Part shown: piece by piece, positions 6,044 to 6,457 of the stretch
How the letters are laid out: every line of letters begins with the position of its first letter
Position numbering within the stretch: position 1 is the stretch's first letter
Assembly (NCBI GenBank): GCA_031283835.1
Contig: JAITBA010000038.1
Span: 1 to 6,457, forward strand
Direction of reading: 5' to 3'
DNA length: 6,457 nucleotides
Origin: Oscillospiraceae bacterium
GTDB taxonomy: Bacteria; Bacillota; Clostridia; Oscillospirales; Acutalibacteraceae
Translations under genes and position numbers: made by a program
Notes under the pieces: generated by a model
Seen by the model: only the letters and a program-made list of their open reading frames with translations
The model's database searches: none
Told to the model about the DNA's origin: nothing

Positions 6044-6082
6044 TTATAATTCTTTTATCGAAATTGTTTCACGTGAAACATT
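6044..6082 (+). promoter_or_regulatory. parS: parS site 5 with upstream box, before soj
   Basis: A perfect parS core lies at 6065-6080. TTATAATTC (6044-6052), seven bases and GAAAT precede it, in the same geometry as sites 1, 3 and 4. It is followed by six T's (6081-6086). It sits 60 bases before the -35 of the soj promoter, a position suited to ParB influence on soj transcription. The TATAAT at 6045-6050 inside the box has no acceptable -35 at 16-18 bases. Confidence 0.94.
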
Positions 6083-6113
6083 TTTTGCAGCCCATGCGCC
6101 ATTTTGCGCGCGG

Positions 6114-6127
6114 CTTTTCGCGAAAAG
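6114..6127. promoter_or_regulatory. 14-bp perfect palindrome upstream of the soj promoter
   Basis: CTTTTCGCGAAAAG is a perfect palindrome ending 13 bases before the -35 hexamer of the soj promoter and 33 bases after parS site 5. Its position fits a dimeric regulator's operator, but no known consensus is recognised and chance is possible. Confidence 0.3.
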
Positions 6128-6140
6128 ACAGAGAAAAGGC

Positions 6141-6169
6141 TTGCACTTTTTTCCATTCGGTGTTATAAT
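6141..6169 (+). promoter_or_regulatory. Extended -10 promoter for soj
   Basis: TATAAT (6164-6169) with TG at 6161-6162 makes a perfect TGnTATAAT. TTGCAC (6141-6146) lies 17 bases upstream as a moderate -35 (3 of 6 to TTGACA). Transcription would begin near 6176, giving a leader of about 85 bases before ATG 6261. Both segregation genes here thus have extended -10 promoters of similar design. Confidence 0.75.
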
Positions 6170-6260
6170 AAAAGGCGTGACAAAGAGACGGGCCGCAAAT
6201 TGCGATGCAGGGGTTCTGCGGCGCGGTTTGCCCGCCAAAGGGTGCGAAAGGATAAAAACA

Positions 6261-6457
6261 ATGGGTAAAGTGATTGCGATTGTGAACCAAAAAGGCGGGG
6301 TGGGCAAAACCACCACGGCAGTGAACCTGGCGGCGGCCATTGGAGCCGAGGGGCGGCGGGTGCTTTTGGCCGACATTGACCCACAGGGCAATGCCACAAC
6401 GGGCCTTGGCGTGAACAAAAAGAACCTTGCCACCTCCTCCTACGAAGTGATTATTGG
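6261..6457 (+). CDS. soj: ParA/Soj chromosome-partitioning ATPase, 3'-truncated by window edge
   Basis: The first 65 codons of a chromosomal ParA (Soj) ATPase are visible before the window ends. ParA/Soj binds DNA non-specifically as an ATP dimer and is triggered to hydrolyse by ParB, driving origin segregation; in B. subtilis it also regulates DnaA. The sequence begins MGKVIAIVNQKGGVGKTT, with the deviant Walker A KGGVGKTT at 11-18 including the signature lysine at 11, then VNLAAAIG, and the DIDPQGNATTGLG segment (38-50) typical of ParA. The start is well supported: AAAGGA (6247-6252) lies 8 bases before the ATG, and the N-terminus matches Soj. It follows noc by 367 bases and has its own promoter. 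A parB/spo0J gene would be expected just past the window edge, by analogy with other Firmicutes. Confidence 0.96.
   Translation, partial: MGKVIAIVNQKGGVGKTTTAVNLAAAIGAEGRRVLLADIDPQGNATTGLGVNKKNLATSSYEVII

Noticed and set aside
6044..6052. TTATAATTC box as a sigma-A -10 element
   Set aside because: TATAAT inside the box is tempting, but none of the copies has an acceptable -35 hexamer 16-18 bases upstream or a TGn extension, and one copy is inside mnmG.
6081..6086. parS site 5 plus six T's as an intrinsic terminator
   Set aside because: The stem is AT-rich with a tight ACGT loop and would be weak; the parS identity explains the palindrome fully.
1..6457. DnaA boxes, oriC, CRISPR arrays, tRNA genes or insertion sequences
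   Set aside because: A read of both strands by eye shows no TTATCCACA cluster, no regularly spaced direct repeats of CRISPR type, no cloverleaf and no transposase motif.

Overview
The window looks like the origin-proximal segregation and tRNA-modification cluster of a GC-rich low-copy Firmicute, most likely a Clostridia member of the Oscillospiraceae/Ruminococcaceae type. That placement is inferred from three things: the conserved Gram-positive order mnmE-mnmG-rsmG-noc-soj, the closeness of the proteins to Bacillus subtilis homologues recalled from memory, and AGGAGG/AAAGGA-type ribosome binding sites. The genus cannot be fixed from the sequence alone.

Layout, with every gene on the + strand: the 3' part of a MinD-like ATPase gene (1-698); mnmE (756-2144); mnmG (2248-4131, GTG start); rsmG (4234-4905); a promoter (4953-4981) driving a Noc-like ParB paralogue (5066-5893); a 367-base intergenic region holding a 20-bp hairpin, a parS site, a 14-bp palindrome and a second extended -10 promoter; and the first 65 codons of soj/parA (6261 to the window end). 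MnmE and MnmG together make the cmnm5/nm5 modification of U34 in tRNA, RsmG methylates G527 of 16S rRNA, and the Noc-like protein and Soj belong to the ParABS chromosome segregation system.

The striking feature is a cluster of five parS sites (core TGTTTCACGTGAAACA) in 5.4 kb. They lie before mnmE, over the mnmG start codon, inside the mnmG coding sequence, before rsmG, and before soj. Four of the five carry a second conserved box, TTATAATTC (TTATTATTC at the first site), always exactly seven bases before a GAAA(A/T)T-parS block and always on the same side. This extended element of about 39 bp has spread or been preserved through intergenic and coding DNA alike, and no family known to me explains the upstream box. 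Inside mnmG it forms an AT-rich island and coincides with an apparent 8-residue loop expansion.

Other points of interest are a MinD-like protein with no C-terminal membrane-targeting helix, a Noc-like protein with a mixed set of DNA-specificity residues and no obvious N-terminal membrane helix, a possible 10-codon leader ORF over the mnmE start, and a strong hairpin lacking a clean U-tract after noc.
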